A stretch of DNA of 64,000 bases, from the NCBI GenBank assembly GCA_943371025.1, contig CALRTC020000007.1, positions 1 through 64,000 of the forward strand, in the 5' to 3' direction. The translations under genes were made by a program, and so were the position numbers. The stretch comes from Niveispirillum sp943371025 (GTDB lineage: Bacteria; Pseudomonadota; Alphaproteobacteria; Azospirillales; Azospirillaceae). Shown piece by piece: positions 32,435 through 41,600 of this stretch; the stretch's first letter is position 1; every line of letters begins with the position of its first letter. The notes under the pieces were generated by a model. The model was not told where the DNA came from and searched no databases. It saw nothing but the letters and a program-made list of their open reading frames with translations.

Positions 32435-32475
32435 CTTGGTGGTGTCCGATGTCGTCTATAATAGAGATCAACGAA

Positions 32476-32505
32476 ATCATACAACACGACATAGTGGCAC
32501 GCAAA
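32476..32505 (-). promoter_or_regulatory. Phage late-type promoter of the packaging operon
   Basis: - strand: CAGATTTGCG with TTTGCG at 32505-32500, 18-bp spacer, TATGAT at 32481-32476. The start codon of the small terminase is 42 bp downstream. First promoter of the leftward late block. Confidence 0.75.
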
Positions 32506-33074
32506 TCTGTGGTGGCGGTGGATGGACTGGACCGGGGCGGTTGCCAGGTGTCAGCGTCCAAAACACTGATATCGCAGGCAATTCGAAGTCCGAGAACTAC
32601 CCTTGTTGAAGATCATCTCCTGGGTCCCCGGCCCCTGGTCAGCCCTGCTTCGCTGCTCCGGCTCAGCCCCACCGCTATCAGCCACGGCCAGCCCCAGCCA
32701 CTTCCAGCGCCGCGCCCAGCACCAAACCAGCGGGAACAGGTGCTGGGGAGCTGCTGGAGCGGCTGGGGTTGGCTTGCCCAAGCCAGGGGCGAAGGGGAGC
32801 CTGCAAACGCGCCAAGGGCGGCGGCGAAGCTGGAGCGACGATATGAGCGGCAGCGAGGTGGGGATGTTGCCACCGGGTGGAGATGGTGGGGGTTGGCCGG
32901 GATGGAGAGAGGCAGGGCGAAGAGAGCAACAGCGGTGGTGTCAAATGGGAAAATCGTCCTGTGTCGGAGCAATCGAAGTCCGAGAACTACCTGTGAAGAC
33001 CCTATACTTTTCGACCCCGCCTGCGCCGACGGACGGGTCGACGCCTCCACCGACACTCGCCGCCCATCAGCAGG
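32506..33074. other. Non-coding region upstream of terminase, candidate packaging site
   Basis: About 570 bp without a convincing gene; the open frames on both strands are Arg/Ser/Pro-rich without recognisable domains. It contains two perfect 19-bp direct repeats, TCGAAGTCCGAGAACTACC at 32583-32601 and 32973-32991. In phages with a Nu1/GpA terminase the cohesive-end site lies just upstream of the small subunit gene and contains repeated binding sites. I propose this region as cos, by position only. Confidence 0.45.
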
Positions 33075-33470
33075 ATTTGTGAAGTTTGTGAAGTCGTGTG
33101 AAAACCGCATTTCACAATGTAAACCATTGATATAAAACGATAAAACGGCATTTGTGAAATTGTGAAGGGATTTTGGAGTTTTCTTCTATTATATATGCAT
33201 AAGGGCTCTCCAAATTTTTCTATAGAAACTCTTTTTTGCCCTTCACAATTTCACAAAGAGATAAAAACATATATAAATCAAAGAGTTATTCTGTGAAATG
33301 GCCATTTCACACGACTTCACAAACTTCACAAAGCTCCGACCAGATTTCACAAAATGGGCCTGACGGCCCGCTTTATGTTAATGGTTTGTTAATAAAATTT
33401 ACATCACGGCAAGCTCGCGCCATACCTTTGGCCGCAGAAACCCGGAGCCGCGGGCGACGGAGGTCCCCGA
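33075..33470. repeat. Palindromic TGTGAA-rich region, copy 1
   Basis: About 390 bp, strongly AT-rich, near-identical to 37518-37907. It contains 13 TGTGAA/TTCACA units. The outer arms form one inverted repeat (TTTGTGAAGTTTGTGAAG ... CTTCACAAACTTCACAAA), and an inner pair (TTTGTGAAATTGTGAA ... TTCACAATTTCACAAA) is nested in it. The centre holds TATATATGCATAAG. The right part has a 21-codon frame and a GGGCC-TGAC-GGCCC hairpin. Candidate roles are replication origin, partition site or shared operator. Confidence 0.85.
33298..33363 (+). CDS. Conserved 21-codon frame ending in a hairpin (copy 1)
   Basis: ATG 33298 opens MAISHDFTNFTKLRPDFTKWA and stops at TGA 33361-33363, which lies in the loop of GGGCC-TGAC-GGCCC. 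Copy 2 has a frame of the same length and stop. It may be a leader peptide or an accident of repeated DNA. No Shine-Dalgarno is convincing. Confidence 0.3.
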   Translation: MAISHDFTNFTKLRPDFTKWA

Positions 33471-33637
33471 GGAAGGTGGCGGGCGCGGGCGACGGTGACG
33501 ATTGTGAAATGAGGCGCGCAGCAGAAGGCTGCCGGCTGGCTCCGCCATCAGCATGGAGCCAGCCGGCGGCCTAGGCGCAATGATGTGGGTGGACCTGGCT
33601 ATGGGCTGCCTACCAGCGATCTCGGCAGGGGCGTACC
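33471..33637. other. Gap without a gene
   Basis: Between the repeat copy and the end of the gpZ-like gene. I see no open frame with support, no promoter of the late set and no clear hairpin. Confidence 0.5.
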
Positions 33638-34267
33638 TTATCGGCCAAGGACCTCGGTCAGCGCCTCGGCCATCTTGTCCGGCCCGATCCTACGGGCCTC
33701 GGCTGCGGCGTCCTCGGCAAAGTGCAGGGACGGCTCATGGCGGCGCTTCTTTACAAAGGCAAGCAGCAGTTCAATCCTGCCCTTACCAGACGCCCCAGAC
33801 CTTTTCTTTTTCGGCGCATGGCGGCGCCAAACGCCGGCCTGGGTGAACCTGTCGCCGCGCGGCACGCCGACGAAGGTATCTGGCCTGGACAAGGCTTTCG
33901 CGGCAGCGCCGCGCGGAACGTTGCCGAAGGTGTTCACCTTCGCCTTCACGGGCCCGATCAGCGCCTTGGCGCCCGGATCGCCGCGCTTCGTGGTGCCGCC
34001 GTCTTCGATGATGCCAAGGTACTGGGCCTGGTCTGGCAGAGCAAAAACCTCAGCGACGAGGCTGGTCTTGCGAGCAATCGCAATGCGGTAGGCTTTGCGC
34101 GTGTAAGGGACTGGCTTGTCCACCCTGACCTCGAGCTGCCGCGTGACATGAGCCTGGACCGCCTGGGCGGTCCGCGTAAGCCCCAAGGCAGCGGCGAAGG
34201 GAAGCTGGCGCTTGACGCTGGCTAAAGCCCGCTGCGCAGCGGTTATCGATGTCTTAAGCGAGATCAT
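33638..34267 (-). CDS. Minor tail protein, gpZ-like
   Basis: 209 residues. It has TRTAQAVQAHVTRQLEVRVDKPVPYTRKAYRIAIARK near the N-terminus and DGGTTKRGDPGAKALIGPVK, features of prophage minor tail protein Z. The C-terminus is Arg/Lys-rich. In lambda this gene lies between head-tail joining and tail genes; here it is separated from them and lies upstream of the terminase genes, next to an unknown gene with a 4-bp overlap. Confidence 0.55.
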   Translation of the reverse strand: MISLKTSITAAQRALASVKRQLPFAAALGLTRTAQAVQAHVTRQLEVRVDKPVPYTRKAYRIAIARKTSLVAEVFALPDQAQYLGIIEDGGTTKRGDPGAKALIGPVKAKVNTFGNVPRGAAAKALSRPDTFVGVPRGDRFTQAGVWRRHAPKKKRSGASGKGRIELLLAFVKKRRHEPSLHFAEDAAAEARRIGPDKMAEALTEVLGR

Positions 34268-34830
34268 GGCGATGGCCCATCATCATCGCGGGTCGGGGCC
34301 GTGGCCGGGACCGGCGTAGGCACAGGCTCTGGCGCGCAAGCTGCAGCAGATGCAGCTTCGCCGGCACCCGAGCTGGTCCCGCTGTTGCCCGCCGGGAAAT
34401 AGTAATCCAAGGCCCAGTCCAGCGCCGCGGCGTACGGCGACGCGATCACGGCGACCGCAGAAAACAGGCGGTCGGTCATCACCTCCGCAGCGCCGGCAAC
34501 CATCCCGCAGAAGATCCTGTCCTGCGGCGGGACCGGCGAGCACGGGATACCACCGACTATCCGACAGGACGAAGGGAAGTCCGGCACAGCCAGGATCGCG
34601 GCCAGCCGGCGCATCAGCGCCGGTGGGCAGTTTTCGACATATTCGCGCGCGCCCGCCAGCAGCTCGGCGCGGCTGCAGCGCGATGAAGAGACGCGGCTCA
34701 TGGGATTGATGAGAGGGAGCCGGGCGATCGCTGCGGATGCGACGGCGTGGTCATCGGACAAGCGGTCGAACTCGGTCTGAGCCGCTTCTTCTGCGGCTGC
34801 AATGGTGCGAATGTTTTCTGCCCGCAGCAT
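34264..34830 (-). CDS. Unknown phage protein coupled to the gpZ-like gene
   Basis: 188 residues. The N-terminal half is helical (NIRTIAAAEEAAQTEFDRLSDDHAVASAAIARL) and the C-terminal ~50 residues are Ala/Pro-rich and disordered. ATGA overlap with the downstream gene shows coupling. No family is recognised. Confidence 0.6.
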   Translation of the reverse strand: MLRAENIRTIAAAEEAAQTEFDRLSDDHAVASAAIARLPLINPMSRVSSSRCSRAELLAGAREYVENCPPALMRRLAAILAVPDFPSSCRIVGGIPCSPVPPQDRIFCGMVAGAAEVMTDRLFSAVAVIASPYAAALDWALDYYFPAGNSGTSSGAGEAASAAACAPEPVPTPVPATAPTRDDDGPSP

Positions 34831-34850
34831 TCCTTAGCCGCCCTTCATCA

Positions 34851-34884
34851 AAAAATGGCCGGCCAGCATCGTGCGGGCCGGCCA
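34851..34884 (-). terminator. Leftward terminator between early and tail-type genes
   Basis: TGGCCGGCC (34856-34864) pairs with GGCCGGCCA (34876-34884), and five A residues precede it on the + strand, giving a T-run for leftward transcripts. It would stop transcription coming from the 35.5-37.4 kb gene across the resolvase gene. Confidence 0.7.
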
Positions 34885-34904
34885 AGGAATTAAGGAGAAG
34901 GAAC

Positions 34905-34937
34905 ATGCGAGCCACCGGCTCAACAAATGAAGATTAG
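34905..34937 (+). CDS. Ten-codon mini-gene before the resolvase
   Basis: ATG 34905 follows a near-perfect Shine-Dalgarno (TAAGGAG) by about 8 bp and encodes MRATGSTNED before TAG. A start this well placed over such a short frame is unusual, and it may be a leader peptide for the gene starting at 35002. Confidence 0.35.
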   Translation: MRATGSTNED

Positions 34938-35001
34938 CATGATCTGCGACTGATGCAAGATAATTCTTGCGTTGTCGGCCTATATTATCGACAATACCGA
35001 C

Positions 35002-35475
35002 ATGAAAATCCTGGCGATCGATCCCTCGAAAAGAAACACCGGCTGGGCTGTCATCGACAGCGCACGTTGGGCCAGGCTGGCCAGCGGCGAGCAGTCATTC
35101 CAGCAGTACGACGACTACGCCGACCTGGGCGGGGCATTCGAAGCATGGTTGATCGCCACCTGCCGGCGCTGGCGCGTTGATGTCGTGGCAGTGGAGAGGC
35201 CGCCAATGCGCGGCGCGAGTACGTATTTGCTTTTCGGCCTGTGCTGGACCGTTCATCGTGTTGGCCACCACCTGGGCCTCCGGCGCCTTGAAACTGGCCC
35301 CAGCGAGTTGAAAAAGTGGGCGACTGGCAAGGGCGACGCGGGCAAGCCGGCGATGGTGGAGGCTGCACGGCGGGCATTCCCGGGCTATGAGCCCGCCGGC
35401 CATGACGAAGCTGACGCGCTGCTGATCGGCGCCTGGTCCGCGACTGTTATCCGTTCAGAGGCAAAAGCGGCCTGA
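35002..35475 (+). CDS. RuvC-like Holliday junction resolvase
   Basis: 157 residues from ATG 35002. Catalytic acids of the RuvC/RNase H fold are visible: D7 in ILAIDPS, the Glu in VVAVERP (about 70) and the paired acids in HDEADALLIG (about 141-144). It would cut branched DNA before packaging or in recombination. A TATATTAT box 14-21 bp upstream implies a very short or absent leader, and TGTCGGCC...ATCGACA overlaps that box, so direct repression is likely. Confidence 0.88.
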   Translation: MKILAIDPSKRNTGWAVIDSARWARLASGEQSFQQYDDYADLGGAFEAWLIATCRRWRVDVVAVERPPMRGASTYLLFGLCWTVHRVGHHLGLRRLETGPSELKKWATGKGDAGKPAMVEAARRAFPGYEPAGHDEADALLIGAWSATVIRSEAKAA

Positions 35476-35490
35476 CTGCACAGGTGGCCG

Positions 35491-37374
35491 TCACGCTGCC
35501 TTGTTTTCCCCACGCCCATCGCCGTCAGGGTCTTCAAACCCCGCCTTTTTGCACGCGCCGACAATAGCGCGGACAGCATTCTCCATGCCCGGCACATCCG
35601 ACAACGCTTCAGCGATGCCGCGCATTGCCGCAATCGGGGAAAGCCGGGCCATCTGGTGCGCAGCACAGTGCCACTCGTCGACCTGCGGCGGTAGGCGCGG
35701 CACCTGGCTTGTGTCGAGATCTGCCGCCTGTTCGGCCGGCAGCAGGGCCACCGCCGACGCAGCGTGCAGCAATGGCGCGATGATCGCATACCTGCCTGAC
35801 GTCGGTGGGCCGACGATCGCATCCAGGGCGATGCTGATAGCTTCTTTGCGCGTCAAATGCCCGCCATGCGCAGCATCCACAAAGGCACGGGCAGCGGCAT
35901 CCGCGCAAAATTTGCTGGGGGTGTGGATGACGCTGAAATGGCTTGGCGCATCACCTGGCGGCCTTGTATTGGTCGGCGCCGTGACCCTGATCGTATCGGC
36001 AAAATCAACAGCGTCGCCGCCGGCCTCCTGGATGAGCTCAGCGGCGATCCGCGCGGACGAGTACATTACGCGCATCCAAAGATCCTGCTGCATCTTGCGG
36101 CCGGCGGCCTCCTGCTCGGCCTTGATGCGGTTGCCGGGCCAGCCGTCCGGCTCCTCCTCCCACCGCACCAATGGGGCGATGGACAGGTGTGTGTAAATCC
36201 CGCTGCGACTGAGCCTTGCGTCAAAACCGGCGGCGCGCAGATCTGCAAGCGTGACTACCTGAGATGCGAGACAGCGTGAGCGCAGCGCGTCTGTATGCTG
36301 CACCCAGCCGGCTTTGATGTCCTCTGGCGCCGCCATCCACCTCGCCAGATCCGGCGGCATAGGCCAGCCTGTCGTGGAATCGATGTGCGTCGGCAGGAGG
36401 TCAAGGTCGGCGAGGTGATGTAGGAACTGCTCGATCCCTTGCGGGGCCTCCGGGTTGACTGGCGGAGTAAGCGACAGGCTTGTCGCGGCCCTGTCAGCCT
36501 CCTCCATAGCCGCTGCAAGGATCAGCGGCGTTGCGTCAGTCACCAGGCGGTCAGCCGCAGCCTGAGCCCAGCTATCCCGAGCCTCCAGGATGTCGATGCA
36601 AGCCCCCAGGTGCCGTCGCAGGTCGGCGGCGAGATCATCAGGCATCCTGCCGCCGGGCCGCATGACAACCCGCGGGTCGCCGCCGGCTGGGTCAAGGACG
36701 AGATCGCCGCCGGCGGCGCGCAGGGATTTGAGTGTGGCCCTGGCGGCGGTGTAGGTGCCTGGCGGGACGTAGATGCCGTCCGCCATGTCTTCCGAGGGGC
36801 GGCTTATCGAAATCGGGCTGGGGATGAGTGCGGATCCGGCGATCGCCGCGCGTGCCGCGGGGGTCAACGTCGCCGCAAAAGAGGCGATGGCCTCCGGGCT
36901 TGCAGTAATATCGAGGCGGCGGACAGTTATGTCGCGTGCGCACCATTTGGCGCCGCTGACTGCAAAGCCCAGCCGATCAGCGGCCAGGAGAGCGACGGCG
37001 GCAGCGTCGTGGCGCGTGAGAGCCGGCTTGTCCGGGACAGAGGCAAGCCGGGATAGGATAGGGACGATATATCGTCCGATTTGCTCAACCGTCGCACCGC
37101 AGATCGCCGCGGCGTAGGCAAGGTCAACCTGCGCCTCCGGATTGTCGTGGACGCCCGCCAGGAATCCTTCGTCGGCGCGTCGGGTCTGATCGCTTGTCCT
37201 GCACCCAGCCAGGAAAAACAGGCTGGGGCGCGACAGCAGGTCGATGACATCCCCGCCCGGCAGCGTCACCAGGAACGGCTCATTTGCTGGCGCCGTGGCA
37301 GTCGCCCAACCGGCGTCATGTGCTCGTCCCGCGCGGTAGCGGTAGGATATCCGGTCGGCCGGTGTGGCTTGCAT
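35491..37374 (-). CDS. Large unknown early protein
   Basis: 627 residues from ATG 37374 (AGGAG six bases upstream; earlier in-frame ATGs lack this). No motif is recognised. The first ~130 residues include SYRYRAGRAHDAGWATATA and LPGGDVIDLL; residues ~150-330 are helical and Ala-rich. A HFSVIHTPSKFCADAAARAF stretch lies in the last third. It is the only - strand gene between the two palindromic regions apart from the gpZ pair. Its 3' end converges on the resolvase. Confidence 0.7.
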   Translation of the reverse strand: MQATPADRISYRYRAGRAHDAGWATATAPANEPFLVTLPGGDVIDLLSRPSLFFLAGCRTSDQTRRADEGFLAGVHDNPEAQVDLAYAAAICGATVEQIGRYIVPILSRLASVPDKPALTRHDAAAVALLAADRLGFAVSGAKWCARDITVRRLDITASPEAIASFAATLTPAARAAIAGSALIPSPISISRPSEDMADGIYVPPGTYTAARATLKSLRAAGGDLVLDPAGGDPRVVMRPGGRMPDDLAADLRRHLGACIDILEARDSWAQAAADRLVTDATPLILAAAMEEADRAATSLSLTPPVNPEAPQGIEQFLHHLADLDLLPTHIDSTTGWPMPPDLARWMAAPEDIKAGWVQHTDALRSRCLASQVVTLADLRAAGFDARLSRSGIYTHLSIAPLVRWEEEPDGWPGNRIKAEQEAAGRKMQQDLWMRVMYSSARIAAELIQEAGGDAVDFADTIRVTAPTNTRPPGDAPSHFSVIHTPSKFCADAAARAFVDAAHGGHLTRKEAISIALDAIVGPPTSGRYAIIAPLLHAASAVALLPAEQAADLDTSQVPRLPPQVDEWHCAAHQMARLSPIAAMRGIAEALSDVPGMENAVRAIVGACKKAGFEDPDGDGRGENKAA

Positions 37375-37517
37375 GTCCATCTCCTGCGCTTCGTGTGGTG
37401 GCGGTTGGCTGGCCGCCGGGCGCTTCATAAATGGACGATACCGTGGATGACGATTATGGCGCAAGACTTTTATCTACAACTCGACAAAAGTGCGGAAATC
37501 CCGTCGTCAAAGCCGGC

Positions 37518-37907
37518 ATTTGTGAAGTTTGTGAAGTCGTGTGAAAACCGCATTTCACAATACAAACCATTGATATATAACGAGAAAATGGCATTTGTGA
37601 AATTGTGAATGGATTTTGAAGTTTTCTCCCTATATATGCATAAGAGGCTCTCTAAATTTTTTTATAGAAACTCTTTTTACCCCTTCACAATTTCACAAAT
37701 GGCAAAAAAGCTATATAAAACAAAGAGATAAATTGTGAAATGGCCATTTCACACGACTTCACAAACTTCACAATTGGCCAGCCCGATTTAACAGATCGGG
37801 CCTGACGGCCCGCTTTATGTTAATGGATTATTAACAGATTTTGCATCATGGCCAGCTTCCGCCCATCCTTGGCCGCAGTATCTCGGAGCCGCAGGCGACG
37901 GCGACCA
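37518..37907. repeat. Palindromic TGTGAA-rich region, copy 2
   Basis: Near-identical to 33075-33470 in the same orientation, with about 12 TGTGAA/TTCACA units and the same nested arms. It sits between divergent genes (35491-37374 on -, 38072-38515 on +). Between the copies the arms and hairpin are better kept than the AT-rich centre, where small changes have collected. Confidence 0.85.
37740..37805 (+). CDS. Conserved 21-codon frame ending in a hairpin (copy 2)
   Basis: Encodes MAISHDFTNFTIGQPDLTDRA, with TGA at 37803-37805 inside CGGGCC-TGAC-GGCCCG. It has the same length as copy 1 although about half of the last ten codons differ. A TTTATG follows the hairpin, so it could also act as a weak terminator. 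Confidence 0.3.
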   Translation: MAISHDFTNFTIGQPDLTDRA

Positions 37908-38071
37908 CGGAGGGAGGCGTCTGGCCTCTGCTTCGTCGCAGACTTCAATTTTTGCCTTGATTCTGACAACATTTCGCGCCTAAGTGGTACTGCTAACCAT
38001 TACTGCGACTTAATGCGGTGGTGGTGTCCAGCGCACATCCGCAAAAGTCGGCGAGAAGGGACTATGCTGAG

Positions 38072-38515
38072 ATGACGGGCTTCTTCAACAATGCAGCTCT
38101 GATGGCCGGCATGGTCGGTCGCGCCAACCTGGACAACTTCCTGGACGACCTGGCAGCCCGCAGCGCTGCCGAACGCCGCAACCGCCTGGAGGCCTCCCGC
38201 GGCCCGTCGGTCAACCTGGACGTTGAGTACCTGAAGGGCGAACTGGCCAAGGCCAATGCGACGATCGACCGCCTGGAACGCAAGTACCGCAAGCAGATCG
38301 CCATTACGGAAGGATGGATGGCAGCCTGCAAGTTCCTGAAGGGGATCATGCTGGCTTCCGGCTTGAAGGAGCAGGAGGACCTGTTCATCGAGAACATATC
38401 CCGCAACGGGGATATGGTGAACGAACCGACGCGACTATGTCATGAGACGATAGAGCGCCGTGAGAAGGAGTTGATTGAAGACTACGAGAAGGCACGCGCA
38501 GCTAATAAGCGATAA
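38072..38515 (+). CDS. Unknown early coiled-coil protein
   Basis: 147 residues, starting MTGFFNNAALMAGMVGRANLDNFLDDLAARSA. Residues ~45-75 are a coiled coil (YLKGELAKANATIDRLERKYRKQIAITEG); the C-terminus is charged. It is followed by a strong terminator. It lies divergently from the unknown 35.5 kb gene across palindromic region 2. No family is recognised. The region 37908-38071 before it shows no gene. Confidence 0.65.
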   Translation: MTGFFNNAALMAGMVGRANLDNFLDDLAARSAAERRNRLEASRGPSVNLDVEYLKGELAKANATIDRLERKYRKQIAITEGWMAACKFLKGIMLASGLKEQEDLFIENISRNGDMVNEPTRLCHETIERREKELIEDYEKARAANKR

Positions 38516-38555
38516 ATTTCGCTTTTGTCGGCTGAAGAGCCCGATGCAATAATGT

Positions 38556-38589
38556 AAAAATGGCCGCCATAAATGATGGCGGCCATTTT
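38556..38589. terminator. Perfect bidirectional terminator between converging genes
   Basis: AAAAATGGCCGCCAT (38556-38570) pairs fully with ATGGCGGCCATTTTT (38575-38589) around a 4-base loop. It lies between the 38.5 kb + gene and the primase-helicase gene on the - strand. Confidence 0.92.
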
Positions 38590-38614
38590 TTATCATCATG
38601 CACTGCTCATATTA

Positions 38615-41600
38615 TCACAGCAATACACTAGTCCGCTGCTCAGCAGCGGGCTGAGCCCACCCATTGCGCCCGCTGTCATCCCTGCTGCTGCGCCCATTAT
38701 TCCAGCCGCCAGCGGCCTGGCCGTCGCGGTATGGCTGAGCCGGGGCCGGCAGCAGCCGGATCCCCTTCCAGATCAAGCCAACAGGGCCATTGCGGCTCTC
38801 GATCAAGCTGTGGTCCTTGAGCGCGCCCTTGAGCCGATCACGCGCCATCGGCTGCGTCCCGGACGCTTTGCACCAGTCCACATACGCAGTGTAAAGCTCC
38901 GTCTGCGCAACAATATTTCCGCGCCGATCATCGCGCTCAATCCGCTCAGCCAAAAACTGGCCGACCCTATCCTGCTCGCCACGATACTCCGCTGATGCGT
39001 CCATAATCCGCTGCGGCCGGCGCAGCTTTTCCCTGTGCCACCTCACAGCGCCTTCGACCATCCACGCCAGTATACCGTCCGCCTCGGCCCGCAAGGCATC
39101 TGGCAGTCCCTGGTCGACAAGTGGCAGCCCAGCCATCCTCGGATCCGTGTCATCAGGCCTGCGCCACAAACGCTTGCAAGCCCACACCTCCTGCCTGCGC
39201 CAAATTCCCACGTTGGTGCCGGCAATCCTCAGCAACTCATTGCAAAGCAGGACAAATTTCCCGACAATGCGGAAGTTGACGACCTCGTTGCTGTACCCAA
39301 GGCGCCCAGAAAGCTTATCGTTGCCAGTCAGGCGCTTAACAATTCCTTCGGCCATGGCCTCGCCACGCTCTGGCTCGCTCGCCAGGATCAGCCGAGCCCC
39401 GCGCAAATTCAGCAGGTCCGGCCGTGGCTTTCCTGCGCCGCTGGTCGCGTCAGCCTTAACCACGAGCTCAGGCTCGACGGTCTGCGCGTAGGACCCCATG
39501 ACGTCAGCGACAGTCTCGAAAAGGGTTGTTTTCCCATTCGATCCGGCGCCCCAGACCGAGCAGAATTTCTGCTCGGTGGCCACGCCCCAGAGAATATAGC
39601 CCAGGTACCCCTGCAAATAGTGGATGTATTCGGGGTCCACGGTGCCGTCTTCTTCAGCCATCACCTCGTCGAAGAACTTCGTCCAAACTCCGCGTGGAGC
39701 AGTCGGGTCGTAGCTCGCGCCGGCGATTTGGGTCATCAGCATCGCAGGATCGTGCGGCAGCAGCGTGCCGTCGCGAAGGTCTACGATGCCGTTTTGGACA
39801 TTGAGAAGGTGCGGATGAGCATCCATCAGCGCGTCGTCGATGGACACATGAGGGCGAAGCAGAGAAATAACGGCGCCAATAAATGCCGCGCGGCGGCACC
39901 GTACGACGAATTTTTTGTGTTCTGACTCCTCTTTAAGAGACGATGACTTATCTTTACTGCCAGGTGCCTCGCTGAAATTGATGACATCATCAGTGTCGGC
40001 ATCAACGCTTGGCCCAAAAACGCCACCGGCAGCGCATATCCGCGCCATCTTTATCTCGGCCTCAACATCCATCGCGAGTTGCTGGACCAGCGCCGCGACG
40101 CGCACCCCATCCGGATCACGGACGTGCCTCTTGCCGTCCCACACATGCCAGCCGAGGCCGCCAGCGTACAGGATACGCCCCTTGTATTGGTCCGCCATAC
40201 GCAGCGCGCAGCCGATCTCCGTCCTATCGTACAGCAGGTAGCCTGTAAGCGCCCGACGCTCAGCGCCGGTCCGGTCGCGGTCCAAGATCCGGTCGAGCTC
40301 CATCACGAGGTTGATCACGGCATCCTTCACATGCATGCCGCGCAGAGCCTCGCGACCAAGCACTGTTTGCGCCCGTATCAGGCTTTTCCGCGCGGCGTCG
40401 TCGAGCAGCAGGTCTTGCTTGCGCATGACCGAAAGGCGACGCAGCTCGGCCGTCGTTATCTCGCGCAGCGCTTCTGCTGCCGCGGCCGGCGCCATCTCTT
40501 GTCCGTCCACAGCCATTTCAGCTCCCCAGGCAGCAGCCATCATGGCCTCGATCTCGTCATCATCGTCCGCCACGTCACCTTCAGTCGGGATGGGGCGAGG
40601 CAGCGCGCCGGCGGACAGGCGGCGCTCGGCATCTTCCTCCAGCAGGCGCCCGGCCAACGCCTGCGCCTCTTCCACAAGCGTGGCGTTTACAGGGCGCCAA
40701 TCTGGGGTAGGGCCGTCATTCCTATATGCGCCGAGGTAGTCGTCCAGACCTTTGCCAGCCTCTTCGGGCCACGTCATCATGAGGACCTCAGTCCCGCCAA
40801 GATCTCGCGCGTGCGCTTCGGTAAGCAGCGCGGCCAACGCCTGCGCTACGCCAACCTTCCGGCTGTAGTCCGAGTCAAAGGCGATCTCTATCCTGTCCTG
40901 GCGCAGCGCAATCGCAGCATCCAGGCCGAGTCTCCAGGACGACACGCCGGGAATTGAAATATGCAACGTGCCGGTTGCAGCGGTGCAGATAGTTGCCTTG
41001 ATCTCGCCCTCGGTGATGCGCACTGTGCCGTCGCCGTTGCTTCGGACAACAGGAAAATGGACGGCGGGCATAGAGCCAGGGAGCCACAAATACTTCTTCT
41101 TGCCGTCCTCTCCGACGACCCGCTGGCGGATCCCGACGATCAAGCCATCCTTATTGCGCACGGGTATCAGCAGCGCCCCCGGCACAGCCCTAAACCCGCG
41201 CTCGCCGGGCCCTGGCATCCCGGGGACCGTAGACGCACCTTGGATATGGCGCGTTAAAAGCTGAATCCCATCCAACTGCCGCGCCGTAGCATAGCCTTCG
41301 GCTTCGATGAGTTCAGCAGTCATCCCGGGCCGCGCCAGCAGCTGCTGCCGATGCTCGTCCGACAGCGGACTCTTGTCCAAGACAATGCGGTAGACCGCGT
41401 CCGTCAGCTCAGCCGCCACCACCTGCCTTACTACCTTCGCCGGTTTTGCAGCCTGCCTGCGTTCACGCGGCTGCCAGCCTGCCTCGCGCACGTCTCCATA
41501 ATACGCCTCGCCCTTCGACACCTCAGCGCCTCGCGAATCGAAGTAGACTGGGGTTTGGTCCGGCCCGCAAAACCATATGTGAGCGCCGGTCTCCTCCACC

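Noticed and set aside
32613..33110. 165-codon - strand frame running out of repeat copy 1
   Set aside because: It starts in the inverted arms (MRFSHDFTNFTN also starts in copy 2), has Arg/Ser/Pro-rich content and no ribosome binding site.
33075..37907. CRISPR array in the repeat-rich region
   Set aside because: Units are short, in both orientations and without regular spacers; no cas genes.
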